Assembly: GCF_963677725.1 (NCBI RefSeq)
Contig: NZ_OY782507.1
Coordinates: forward strand, 434,001-498,000
Length of the DNA stretch: 64,000 bases
DNA from: an uncultured Cohaesibacter sp.
Lineage (GTDB): Bacteria > Pseudomonadota > Alphaproteobacteria > Rhizobiales > Cohaesibacteraceae
Direction of reading: 5' to 3'
The position numbers and the translations under genes were made by a program. This document shows positions 19,574 through 27,377 of the stretch, one piece after another. The first letter of the stretch is position 1. Each line of letters begins with the position of its first letter. Below the pieces are notes generated by a model. That model worked only from the letters and a program-made list of their open reading frames with translations. It did no database searches and was not told the origin of the DNA.

Positions 19574-20580
19574 GGCAAATCAAGTGTTTTGAGTTGTTCG
19601 GCAATCTGCTCCGCGCCATAGAGCGTGCGGATGCTTGGATTCATCGCCGCACCGCTCATCACCACGATGCGCCCGGATTTGACGGCTTCCATCTGGCTGA
19701 CCGTCGGATCGGACTTAAGGAATTTGATCTTGTTCGCGGCTGTATCCAAATCCCAGCGATTGCGATCCACCTGAGCGGCAACAAACACCGTTGGATTGGC
19801 CGCGACAATGCCTTCCCAGCCAAGGGCGGGCCAGTCGGCTTTGGTCTTTATCGCATTTGATCCGCCAAGAATGTCTGCGATATAGCCTGATGGGCCGTTT
19901 CCGCCGCCCAGATAGGCGTCATCTGCAGGCGATGGACTGGAGAACCAGAACAGGAATGTCCGATCCTTCTGGTCGGCAAAGTCAGCCCGCAGCGCGGCTT
20001 CGCGTGCCTTGAAATCTTCGATCAGCGCCTGACCGCGATCGGCCACATCGAAGATCCGAGACAGGTCTTCAATCTCCTTGTAAAGCAGATCCATGCTCCA
20101 CAAGGCGTCGCGGGAGCCATAGGCATCACCGGCGTCAAGCTTGGTGGAACAGGCACTTGGGGAGAGATATGACGGAATACCGAGCGCTGTAAAATCCTCT
20201 CGTTTGGCCACCTTGCTGTCGGGCCCAAGCAAAGTCGTCAACATCGCTGCAACGAAATCCGGTTGTTTTGATAGCACCGCTTCCAATGTGGGAAATTCAA
20301 CAGAGATCAGATCGACCTTGCTGTTGGCATCGGCAAGATCTGGCAACACCTTGTTCGGCCAGAAGGCGGTTCCCGCCATGCGGTTCTCAAGGCCGAGCAG
20401 CAACATGATTTCCGCGCTATTCTGCCCCAGAGCCACAGCATTTTGCGGTGCCTTTTGGAACGTCACAGCCTGACCACAATTCTCGATCGTCAGAGGATAG
20501 GTTGTGGGTTCCGCGTGTAAGGCAGAAGAAGCGATGGCAATTGCCGCGCTTGCAACAAGTGAGATAGACCTGATGGACAT
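19570..20580 (-). CDS. ABC importer substrate-binding protein, FecB/BtuF-like
   Basis: A periplasmic type III binding protein (helical-backbone fold), 336 residues, first gene of the operon. A signal peptide ends near SSALHA, and the mature protein starts with YPLTIENCGQAVTF, a form seen in iron-siderophore binding proteins. The ATG follows AGGAAGC. Conserved features include VALGQNSAEIMLLLGL at the start of lobe 1 and GWEGIVAANPTVFVAA in lobe 2. The ligand could be a ferric siderophore, haem or cobalamin. An interrupted palindrome lies 56-87 bases upstream. Confidence 0.87.
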   Translation of the reverse strand: MSIRSISLVASAAIAIASSALHAEPTTYPLTIENCGQAVTFQKAPQNAVALGQNSAEIMLLLGLENRMAGTAFWPNKVLPDLADANSKVDLISVEFPTLEAVLSKQPDFVAAMLTTLLGPDSKVAKREDFTALGIPSYLSPSACSTKLDAGDAYGSRDALWSMDLLYKEIEDLSRIFDVADRGQALIEDFKAREAALRADFADQKDRTFLFWFSSPSPADDAYLGGGNGPSGYIADILGGSNAIKTKADWPALGWEGIVAANPTVFVAAQVDRNRWDLDTAANKIKFLKSDPTVSQMEAVKSGRIVVMSGAAMNPSIRTLYGAEQIAEQLKTLDLP

Positions 20581-21205
20581 GATGCTTCCTAATTATGAAT
20601 GTCAAATTCAGGTTATCGACTACAAGCAATCCATTTGCAAATCAAGAGTATCATACTCAAGTTTGCACGGTTTTGGATATGGCTGGCAAGATCGTTCCAC
20701 ACAAAAGCATTGGAGCAAGTGCTTTTCATGTTTAAGACGGCACCTCTGGTCGATGCCTATGACACTCGCATGCATAAAGCCTCAAAAGTCTCCTTTGGGA
20801 CGGCAGCAGCAAAATGTCGGCTAATGGGATGTACCGACGGCTTCCCCTGAGCTTGGCAGGGTTTAGTTTGACTTTTCGCCTGCTGATTTTGAGACGGGGC
20901 ATGATCAAGAAAGCAATTGATACCTTGATGTAGATTGGTATCGACATCGGCAAAAATACACTCCATCAGGTTGGTTTTAGTTTTGGCGGCCAAATCGTTT
21001 TGCGCAACAAGATCAAATGACAGTGGCCTAGCCGGTTTGATCTGGATTGCACGGGGCGATAGAGGCACGCGGCATGAAAAGTCACGTTGTTTCCAATCAG
21101 GAAGTGGCCGCGTCTTTGCTCATCTTTATATGGTGCCGGCAATATATCGACGGATAGTAGTCAGTTAACTGTAAAATTTACATATTATTTTTGTTTATGT
21201 GATAA
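20581..21205. other. divergent intergenic region between the ABC operon and the response regulator
   Basis: About 620 bases without a supported gene. The part next to the ABC operon carries a long interrupted palindrome. The stretch before the regulator gene (21165-21205) is very AT-rich, as expected for a promoter. Confidence 0.45.
20636..20667. promoter_or_regulatory. interrupted palindrome, putative operator of the ABC importer operon
   Basis: TGCAAA (20636-20641) and TTTGCA (20662-20667) flank GAGTAT-C-ATACTC (20646-20658), all sharing one dyad axis. The site lies 56 bases upstream of the binding-protein start, where a repressor or activator of an uptake operon would sit. It does not match a Fur box or the alphaproteobacterial Irr box by eye, so the regulator is unknown. 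Confidence 0.45.
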
Positions 21206-21241
21206 ATGACTAATAACCAAAATATGCCCGCCGAGGAATTC

Positions 21242-22078
21242 ATGTCCGAGTATTTTGATGTCAGCAAGAAAAACATCCATAAGTTGTTTAATATTCTAAT
21301 TGCAGACGATAGTTTCGTTTCGAGAGACACCACGCGCAAGGGTATAAATACTTATTGTGATTATGCCTACTTTGATCTGGACATTGTGTCAGACGGAGAA
21401 GCTGCTCTTGAAATCCTGAAGAACAAGAGAGTTGATCTCGCTTTTGTTGATATCAATATGCCGGGACTAACCGGTCCTCAAATCATCTCTGCGATGAAGG
21501 ATACGAAGTCTGCGGATTGCCTGATGGTTGCCATGTCGTCAGATCTGGATCAGACATCCGAACGCATCTTTGAAGAATATCGCGCCTATCATTTCGTACA
21601 GAAGCCTTTCAAAAGCGATGATATTGCGGAGGTTTTCCGAACCTACCTTATCATGACGCGGACCTACCCCATTCTCATTGTCGATGATTCCAAAACGATG
21701 CGGCGACTTGCCCGCAAGGTGTTGGAGAGATCCCGCTTCTCCTTTGATATTTCTGAAGCGGGCGGCGTGGAAGAAGCGCTAAGAGGAATGATCGCCAAGC
21801 GGCCCCAGATTGTCCTGACGGACTTTCATATGCCCGGGAATGATGGTCTGCAACTGGCGGGAAGTATTCGCAGTGTTTCCGACAAAATCGCGATCTATAT
21901 GATGTCGACCACAGACACGGGCTATCTTGAGCGCTCTGCTGCGTTTGTGGGTGTGAACGGGTTTTTAAAGAAACCGTTTGGGCCAGATGATATGGATTGT
22001 GTTATGCATGAATATCTCAAGCTTGATGCGCCGAGCTTTGGCAAAACCCGGTCCATGTTCAGCTTCCTCAAGCGCTAG
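21242..22078 (+). CDS. response regulator with two tandem receiver domains
   Basis: Two CheY-like receiver domains joined without an output domain. Domain 1 (about residues 15-135) has acidic pocket ADDS, phospho-Asp in FVDINMPGLTG and the conserved Lys in QKPF. Domain 2 (about 140-265) has VDDSKTMRR, phospho-Asp in LTDFHMPGNDG and Lys in KKPF. I chose the ATG at 21242 because GAGGAATT precedes it; an ATG at 21206 would add 12 residues but has no ribosome binding site. No histidine kinase is adjacent. It may act by protein contact, as in chemotaxis or phosphorelay systems. Confidence 0.9.
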   Translation: MSEYFDVSKKNIHKLFNILIADDSFVSRDTTRKGINTYCDYAYFDLDIVSDGEAALEILKNKRVDLAFVDINMPGLTGPQIISAMKDTKSADCLMVAMSSDLDQTSERIFEEYRAYHFVQKPFKSDDIAEVFRTYLIMTRTYPILIVDDSKTMRRLARKVLERSRFSFDISEAGGVEEALRGMIAKRPQIVLTDFHMPGNDGLQLAGSIRSVSDKIAIYMMSTTDTGYLERSAAFVGVNGFLKKPFGPDDMDCVMHEYLKLDAPSFGKTRSMFSFLKR

Positions 22079-22082
22079 GCAC

Positions 22083-22114
22083 ATATCAGCCGGCCTCTCT
22101 CAGCTGGCTGATAT
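22083..22114 (+). other. stem-loop after the tandem-receiver gene
   Basis: ATATCAGCCGGC pairs with GCTGGCTGATAT (12 bp, one G-T pair, 8-base loop) 5 bases after the stop codon. No T-run follows, so it is either a weak terminator or a 3'-end stabiliser. Confidence 0.55.
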
Positions 22115-22252
22115 CAGTCCAGCAGGTGCTGATACAGATCAGGCGTCTCTCTTTGGGACATAGTTCGGCGTATGACACCGAGCCATGTTTTCCAGCCATG
22201 TTGCGCTTCAAAACCCATTGAGCTGTTAATCTTATTCCCGCTTAGGAAAGAA

Positions 22253-22329
22253 TGGCGACCCCTGAAGGATTCGAACCCTCGACCTGCTGATTAGAAGTCA
22301 GCTGCTCTATCCAACTGAGCTAAGGGGCC
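22253..22329 (-). tRNA. tRNA-Arg (anticodon TCT)
   Basis: The minus strand folds as a complete 77-base cloverleaf, including an encoded CCA. The acceptor stem GGCCCCT/AGGGGTC has one G-T pair, the D arm is GCTCAGTTGGATAGAGC, the anticodon loop is CTTCTAA within a GCTGA/TCAGC stem, and the T loop is TTCGAAT. The TCT anticodon reads AGA/AGG. Confidence 0.97.
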
Positions 22330-22748
22330 AACACGTTGAAAAAAATGATTTTTTGTTTTGTTCAACTGTGTCATGAGACGGAATAAGACCGTCTCACGTC
22401 TCATATGAGACTTTCGCAATTTGGTGGCCACTTTTAAGGCCATCCAATTGCAATTTCAATCTATTTGTCCAGCTTTTCATCAAGCTTGTGTTTCAATCGA
22501 TAGAAAGCAATGGAGATTGATGGACCGGAGAATACTGGATGAAGGGACGGGTTGGTGAAATCATGGACCCGTTATGGTGTCGGACTGATTGTATTAAAGC
22601 TGCCCCTGATGCGCTCACAGAGCGTGAGGTGACCGGCATTCCGGACAGGAAAATACAATGCACCGGACTGACACATGTCTGGCAAGACGCGAAAGCGCGG
22701 TGAGCGCGTTTCCCATGGATATGTCAGATTGCCTGCGCCTGGTTTGGG
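22330..22748. other. gene-free region between tRNA-Arg and the NDUFS4-like gene
   Basis: About 420 bases with no supported gene on either strand. Next to the tRNA is an AT-rich stretch likely to hold its promoter, followed by a cluster of GTCTC inverted repeats (separate entry). From 22460 to 22748 I see no ordered structure. Confidence 0.5.
22375..22411. repeat. GTCTC inverted-repeat cluster
   Basis: GAGACGG (22375-22381) pairs with CCGTCTC (22389-22395) over a 7-base loop, and is followed after 2 bases by the perfect 14-base palindrome GTCTCATATGAGAC (22398-22411). The GTCTC word thus appears four times in alternating orientation within 37 bases. Confidence 0.6.
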
Positions 22749-23057
22749 TCAGTGGGTCCAGTTGCCGTCCACTCGGTTGGTGGCGAAATTGTCCGAGTAG
22801 GTTTTTACGATTCTACGGCGTGGTTTTGGCTCAATGATCTGATAGTCGATGCCGTGACGCTTGGCATAAGCGATGGCCTCTTCCTTGGTCTCAAAAGTCA
22901 AGTCGAGTTGCTGGCGGGTATCGGTCGAACTGGTATAGCCCATCAGGGGCTCGACCCTCTTGCCATGCTCCTGTTCGAACTTCAGGCACCAATGCTTGGC
23001 CTTGGCCATGCCGGACTGCATTGCATTGCGTGCTGGTTGATAAATGCGTGCTTTCAA
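22749..23057 (-). CDS. NDUFS4-like NADH dehydrogenase accessory subunit (ETC complex I family)
   Basis: A small 102-residue protein of the family that matches mitochondrial complex I subunit NDUFS4 and is common in alphaproteobacteria, where it is thought to associate with NADH:ubiquinone oxidoreductase. Landmarks are ARIYQPARNAMQSG at the N terminus, HWCLKFEQE, EPLMGYTSSTDT, FETKEEAIAYAKRHGIDY and the C-terminal YSDNFATNRVDGNWTH. No ATG fits the family start. A TTG at 23057 lies 9 bases after GGAGG and gives the expected N terminus. The open frame continues upstream through tRNA-Pro, but that extension cannot be protein. Confidence 0.88.
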   Translation of the reverse strand: MKARIYQPARNAMQSGMAKAKHWCLKFEQEHGKRVEPLMGYTSSTDTRQQLDLTFETKEEAIAYAKRHGIDYQIIEPKPRRRIVKTYSDNFATNRVDGNWTH

Positions 23058-23154
23058 ACTCAGGGCCCTCCGCTTTGTGGTGCGAGATTTCGAGTCACCA
23101 CTTGGAGCAAGATACTGCCCGGCTTTATCAATTTCAATGTTTTGCTGAAATAAG

Positions 23155-23231
23155 TGGTCGGAGCGAGAGGATTCGAACCTCCGACCCCCTGATCCCAAAT
23201 CAGGTGCGCTACCAGGCTGCGCTACGCTCCG
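23155..23231 (-). tRNA. tRNA-Pro (anticodon TGG)
   Basis: A 77-base minus-strand cloverleaf with encoded CCA. The acceptor stem CGGAGCG/CGCTCCG is perfect, the D arm is GCGCAGCCTGGTAGCGC, the anticodon stem-loop CCTGA-TTTGGGA-TCAGG reads TGG, and the T arm is GGAGG-TTCGAAT-CCTCT. It lies 97 bases upstream of the NDUFS4-like gene. Confidence 0.97.
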
Positions 23232-23327
23232 ACAGATTCTTCTGGAATTGACGAAAGAAGCCAACGAAGAATGGCGACTGCATAGCAACAGCATGGTGGT
23301 GGAGCAAGTGCAAAGTCGCCTTGCCTG

Positions 23328-23867
23328 TCATTTTGCCATCAAGGGTGTGAACAATTGATGCTTGAGACGGTCGCCTCGTTTGAGCCCGAGGCGCCGTGCC
23401 GTTCCCGCTTTGACCTCCAGAACATAGCGCACCGGGCCACCAGAGCTGATGATGGTCTCTGACAGAGGCGTTGTGTTCGTGACAATATGGGTGATGACCC
23501 CGGCTTTATCGACGAACAGCATGTCGAGTGAAATATAGGTGTTTTTCATCCACATATAGATCTGCTCGGTCTGTTCAAAGTCGAACAACATGCCATGGTT
23601 GGGCTCGATTTTGGTCCGATACATCAAACCCTTGGCTCGTGCCGGGTCATCTGCAGCAATTTCAATTGAAAAGACATGATCCTTGTCATCGGACTGGATG
23701 ATAAGCTCTTCCAAATTGCTCATCTTGTCGGCGCTCATGGCAGGCTCTGCATGAACGAGGACGGGCCCGAAAGCCCCGCCTAAGCTAAGCGCCAGGGTGA
23801 ACAGGCCAACTGTGAGGGACTGTATGAGCAGGGGAAAGGAGCGCTTGAAATATCTGGCAGACAACAT
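23328..23867 (-). CDS. DUF192 family exported protein
   Basis: A 179-residue protein of unknown biochemical role. A signal peptide or membrane anchor (hydrophobic residues 12-38) ends near VLVHAEP, which places the domain in the periplasm. The DUF192 core is clear: ARAKGLMYRTKIEPNHGMLF, YMWMKNTYISLDMLFVD, and the C-terminal YVLEVKAGTARRLGLKRGD. Clustering with the double cold-shock gene and tRNA-Pro is a recurrent alphaproteobacterial arrangement as far as I recall. Confidence 0.9.
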   Translation of the reverse strand: MLSARYFKRSFPLLIQSLTVGLFTLALSLGGAFGPVLVHAEPAMSADKMSNLEELIIQSDDKDHVFSIEIAADDPARAKGLMYRTKIEPNHGMLFDFEQTEQIYMWMKNTYISLDMLFVDKAGVITHIVTNTTPLSETIISSGGPVRYVLEVKAGTARRLGLKRGDRLKHQLFTPLMAK

Positions 23868-23998
23868 GGCTTCGTCTCAACTCATTGATCATCGGTGCTA
23901 CTGGGCTTCAGACTTGATCAGCAATCAGGCAAAGCGATGACGTGCGCTGACTTTTGCCAACTTGATCCGAGCAACTCAACAGTGTTGGAAATAAAGCC

Positions 23999-24580
23999 CT
24001 AATGAGACGGCGGGATATGGCTGCCAGTTGCTGGTCTAATCTCTGTTGCCATTTTGCCTTTTGGTCCCGGACCGTATCGGACCAAAACTTCCTGATGGGG
24101 GCGCAACTCGGTCAGGCCATAAAGGCGCAACGTCTCCATATGAATGAAGATATCGGGTGTCCCCTCACCTTGCGTGAGGAAGCCGAAGCCTTTTTCGCGG
24201 TTGAACCACTTGACCCAAGCCGTCTCAAGTTCGCTCGTTGGCGTCACTTTAACATGGGTGTTGGCGGGAGGCATTTGGGACGGGTGAAGGGCGGTGCTTT
24301 CATCCATGGACAGGATGCGCAAAGCTTGCAGGCCTTTGGGACCCTTAAGCGCTTCGCAGACAATTCGTGACCCTTCATAGGCGGTGCGGTAACCATCGCG
24401 CCGAAGGCAAGTCACGTGCAAAAGGATATCGGCATTCATATCGTCGGCCATGATGAAGCCGAACCCTTTGGCCACATCAAACCACTTGATCTTGCCTGCG
24501 ACCTGAAAGACATCAACTGACTTGTCTTCGGACGGTTCACTTTCAACGGGCTGCCGCTCCGGTGCGTTTTTCACCCCCAT
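23999..24580 (-). CDS. protein with two cold-shock domains
   Basis: A 193-residue single-stranded nucleic-acid-binding protein. An acidic N-terminal tail of about 27 residues leads into cold-shock domain 1 (GKIKWFDVAKGFGFIMAD, residues about 28-95). A Pro-rich linker follows, then domain 2 (VKWFNREKGFGFLTQGEGTPDIFIH, about 120-185). Domain 1 is divergent in its second RNA-binding motif (DILLHVT in place of DVFVHIS), while domain 2 is closer to CspA. The ATG follows GAGG. Two fused domains are typical for one conserved alphaproteobacterial paralogue, which is often not cold-induced. Confidence 0.93.
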   Translation of the reverse strand: MGVKNAPERQPVESEPSEDKSVDVFQVAGKIKWFDVAKGFGFIMADDMNADILLHVTCLRRDGYRTAYEGSRIVCEALKGPKGLQALRILSMDESTALHPSQMPPANTHVKVTPTSELETAWVKWFNREKGFGFLTQGEGTPDIFIHMETLRLYGLTELRPHQEVLVRYGPGPKGKMATEIRPATGSHIPPSH

Positions 24581-24852
24581 CTTAGTGCCTCAATGCTCTG
24601 CGTAGCCTCGTTCCCGACTCAATACAATGGTCGATTCTCAATGGGAGGATACCATCTGCCACCGGGAGTGCATCAATATTTTTTTAACTTTTTGCAGGTT
24701 TCGGTTTTGGTTGCGTGATTTGTAGAATTTGTCGGCCTAGTGGCAGAGGTGCTGAGGGTCGAAATACCCAGAAAACTGCTGATTTGTCTGCATTCCTGAG
24801 CAATTTTTCTCGATCATCAGGCCTTAAGCATCCATGTCGTTGGCTGCTATTC

Positions 24853-25635
24853 TTAACGAATGGATTGCATCACCGGGCCTATTTCTCCATGAACGCAGAG
24901 ATCTGCGAGGTCATCAAGTGGAGTCGGGTCACGATTGATGATTACCAGCTTCGCACCATAATGCTTGGCGATTTCTGGCAGGCGGGCCGCGGGATAGACC
25001 ACAAGAGAAGACCCCATAACAATCAACAGGTCGCATTTTTGAATATGTGTCAGAGCGTCTTGCATCTTGTCTTCCGGCATGGCTTGCCCGAATGAGATGA
25101 CCGCTGCCTTGACCAAACCGCCGCAGGATGGGCAGCAAGGAGCCTTGGCATGGTTGTCGATATGGGCTTTGGCTGTCTCCAACGACATCGTTTGGTTGCA
25201 ATCAAGGCATGAACCATATGTGCTGTTGCCGTGGATCTCGATGACAAGATCATCGGACAGTCCGCTTTTTTGATGCAGGCCATCGATATTCTGAGTTATG
25301 GCGCAACTGAGTTTGCCGACTTCAGCAAGCCTTACTAGCGCTTTGTGTCCCTCATTGGGTTCGGCAATCCTGAATTCCTCATTCATGACGAAACGGCGGC
25401 GCCAATCTTCAAGGCGCGCCTGTTCGGACCGCACGAAATCTCCAAATTGGATCGGTTCCATTTTGGACCAGATGCCATTGGGTGAGCGGAAATCCGGTAT
25501 GCCGCTTTCGGTGCTGATGCCGGCGCCGGTGAAGGCAACGATGGATTTTGCTTCATCAATCAGGCCTTGAAGCTGCTTGCTCTCATGGTCTGACACCTGT
25601 TGTTCGGGCAACTGGTTTTTACATGCGTCTTGCAT
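24853..25635 (-). CDS. cobB: NAD-dependent protein deacylase, Sir2 family
   Basis: A sirtuin that removes acyl groups from protein lysines using NAD. Visible motifs are GAGISTESGIPDFRS (NAD-binding, near residue 38), TQNIDGLHQKSG, the catalytic His in EIHGNSTYGSC, a zinc site of two CxxC pairs (CLDC and CPSC) and VMGSSLVVYPAARLP. The 260-residue length fits class II/III bacterial enzymes. The ATG follows GGGAG. The symbol is shared with the unrelated cobyrinate amidase gene at 55.5 kb. Confidence 0.95.
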   Translation of the reverse strand: MQDACKNQLPEQQVSDHESKQLQGLIDEAKSIVAFTGAGISTESGIPDFRSPNGIWSKMEPIQFGDFVRSEQARLEDWRRRFVMNEEFRIAEPNEGHKALVRLAEVGKLSCAITQNIDGLHQKSGLSDDLVIEIHGNSTYGSCLDCNQTMSLETAKAHIDNHAKAPCCPSCGGLVKAAVISFGQAMPEDKMQDALTHIQKCDLLIVMGSSLVVYPAARLPEIAKHYGAKLVIINRDPTPLDDLADLCVHGEIGPVMQSIR

Positions 25636-25696
25636 CCGTCGCTCCCTGTACTTACCTACTGATACGTATCCCTGTCTGAACGAAGGAATTCATAGC

Positions 25697-26116
25697 ATGA
25701 AATATTTGCACACTATGGTGCGTATCACCGACATTGAAAAGTCTCTCGACTTTTATTGCAACAAGCTGGGCCTGAAGGAAGTACGCCGTACGGACAATGA
25801 AGGCGGTCGTTTCACGCTGATCTTTTTGTCGGTGGACGGGGAAAATGAGAACTGTCTTGAGCTGACTTACAATTGGGATCCGGAAGAGTATGACGAGGGC
25901 CGCAATTTTGGCCATCTTGCCTATAGCGTTCCCAATATCTACGAGACTTGTCAGAAATTGATGGAAGCCGGTGTGACGATCAATCGTCCCCCTCGTGATG
26001 GTCACATGGCTTTTATCCGGTCGCCGGATAACATTTCCATCGAATTGCTACAGGAAGGTGATCGTTTGCCACCGCAGGAGCCTTGGGCTTCAATGGAGAA
26101 TACCGGCAAGTGGTAA
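25697..26116 (+). CDS. gloA: lactoylglutathione lyase (glyoxalase I)
   Basis: This enzyme converts the hemithioacetal of methylglyoxal and glutathione to S-lactoylglutathione. The 139-residue protein has the paired beta-alpha fold with all four metal ligands in place: His in MKYLHTMVR, Glu in CLELTYNW, His in FGHLAYSV and Glu in ISIELLQEG. The ATG at 25697 follows GGAATT and matches the family start; the frame is open 40 codons upstream without a match. The neighbouring sirtuin is divergent, with only 61 bases between the starts, so both promoters lie in that gap. A terminator follows. Confidence 0.95.
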   Translation: MKYLHTMVRITDIEKSLDFYCNKLGLKEVRRTDNEGGRFTLIFLSVDGENENCLELTYNWDPEEYDEGRNFGHLAYSVPNIYETCQKLMEAGVTINRPPRDGHMAFIRSPDNISIELLQEGDRLPPQEPWASMENTGKW

Positions 26117-26151
26117 ATCCATTTCAGCTGCAATGATATAAAACACATTCT

Positions 26152-26187
26152 ACCCGAGTGATCAGACTGGTCACTCGGGTCTATTTT
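26152..26187 (+). terminator. rho-independent terminator of gloA
   Basis: ACCCGAGTGA at 26152-26161 pairs perfectly with TCACTCGGGT at 26171-26180 (10 bp, 9-base loop), followed by CTATTTTT. Confidence 0.93.
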
Positions 26188-26643
26188 TACCGATTTTCGA
26201 TGAAACACTGCATTTTTACGCCAAAAATCGTAAATATCCCCCTTTTGGGCAGGGTTCGCGCCATATTGCTGTCACAGTTGACCATCATTGCAGTCTCGCT
26301 TTCCTGATGGGCATGCGTGATGCTGCCCTCACGATTGTGTTGGGCTAACGTTATAGCCCGTATGGTGACCGCATCCTCCTTTGCAAGAATAAATATGTTT
26401 GAAGGATTGATGCGCGGCGTTGATTGCCGAGCGCACCCAAAACGACCCTCAAAGGGCTAGAATTCCATTTTTTTGTTCGCTGCGACAGTGCCAGTCAGGC
26501 CAGCAAGCGAACGTTTGTCGTCTTTCGCTCGCGCGCTTTTCAAAGTGTCGCGTGACAGGAGCACTTGTGCGCGTGGCTGAGAGCATTTGCCTCGCTGCGC
26601 ATGAAGATCTGGGCGCTCGGAGCCCATTGTGAGGTTATATTAC
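26188..26643. other. intergenic region upstream of the M15-type lipoprotein gene
   Basis: About 450 bases without a supported gene. Its 3' end carries GAGG about 9 bases before the lipoprotein ATG. No ordered repeat was seen. Confidence 0.45.
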
Positions 26644-27186
26644 ATGCTGAGTTTGAAATCAGGGCTCATTGCCATTTTCGCACTTTTGTTGGCTGGGTGC
26701 CAAACCACCGGAAATAATGGCGTGACCATGTCGACCAGTACGCACGCAAAAATGTCTAACCGAACCATGATGGCCTATGCCACAGGACTGAATACCAAGC
26801 CTGTAAGAAGCGGCACGTCTCGCTTTCTCGTGGCCCATTCGAAAGTGCAGTTGGGCTGCCTGAAGCCCGAACTTGTAAAGCTCTTGACCCAGGTTGAGAA
26901 CCATTATGGCAAGAAAGTCGTTATCACGTCGGGCTATCGCTCCAAATCTTACAATCGGCGGGTCCGTGGCGCGAAGAATTCCCAGCATATGTATTGCAAG
27001 GCGGCTGATATTCGGGTGCCGGGTGTCAGCAAGCGCGAATTGGTGAGGTTTGCACGCACCCTGCCCGGCATTGGTGGCGTCGGGCTTTATTGCCGTTCGT
27101 CTTATGTCCATGTCGATGTGGGCAGTCGCCGGGACTGGTATTGGGGATGCGGCAAGAAAAAGCGTCGCCGGGTTGCGCGGCGATAA
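26644..27186 (+). CDS. D-Ala-D-Ala carboxypeptidase-like lipoprotein (peptidase M15 / YcbK type)
   Basis: A predicted periplasmic zinc peptidase acting on peptidoglycan peptides. The 180-residue protein starts at ATG 26644 with a lipoprotein signal whose lipobox is LAGC (Cys near residue 19). The zinc site is visible as SGYRSKSYNRR, then SQHMYCKAADIRV (His and Asp ligands), then SYVHVDVGSRRDW (third His). The C terminus ends in a basic KKKRRRVARR tail. A GTG at 26629 would extend the frame by 5 codons but disrupts the signal layout. A terminator follows directly. Confidence 0.88.
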   Translation: MLSLKSGLIAIFALLLAGCQTTGNNGVTMSTSTHAKMSNRTMMAYATGLNTKPVRSGTSRFLVAHSKVQLGCLKPELVKLLTQVENHYGKKVVITSGYRSKSYNRRVRGAKNSQHMYCKAADIRVPGVSKRELVRFARTLPGIGGVGLYCRSSYVHVDVGSRRDWYWGCGKKKRRRVARR

Positions 27187-27212
27187 GGCCCCTCATCTCA
27201 TTTGAACCTGTA

Positions 27213-27245
27213 GGCCTGTCACCTTTTTGGGTGGCGGGCCTTTTC
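27213..27245 (+). terminator. rho-independent terminator of the M15-type lipoprotein gene
   Basis: GGCCTGTCACC (27213-27223) pairs with GGTGGCGGGCC (27230-27240) over 11 bp including two G-T pairs, loop TTTTTG, followed by TTTTC. Confidence 0.88.
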
Positions 27246-27377
27246 ATTTGCCGCTTTCGTATAAAAGGCCGCTAATCGATATTCACCGGCATGGCTAAGA
27301 GCTATAATTTTCCAGAATCATTGCCTTTTTGGGGATTGAGGCATTGACTGTTCCCCTTTTCCCGGACTTGAGGTTCC

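Noticed and set aside
17778-20580. Naming the FecBCD-like operon btuFCD because of the nearby cobalamin locus
   Set aside because: No cobalamin riboswitch or BtuB receptor accompanies it, and the binding protein's N-terminal form is also common in siderophore systems; ligand left open.
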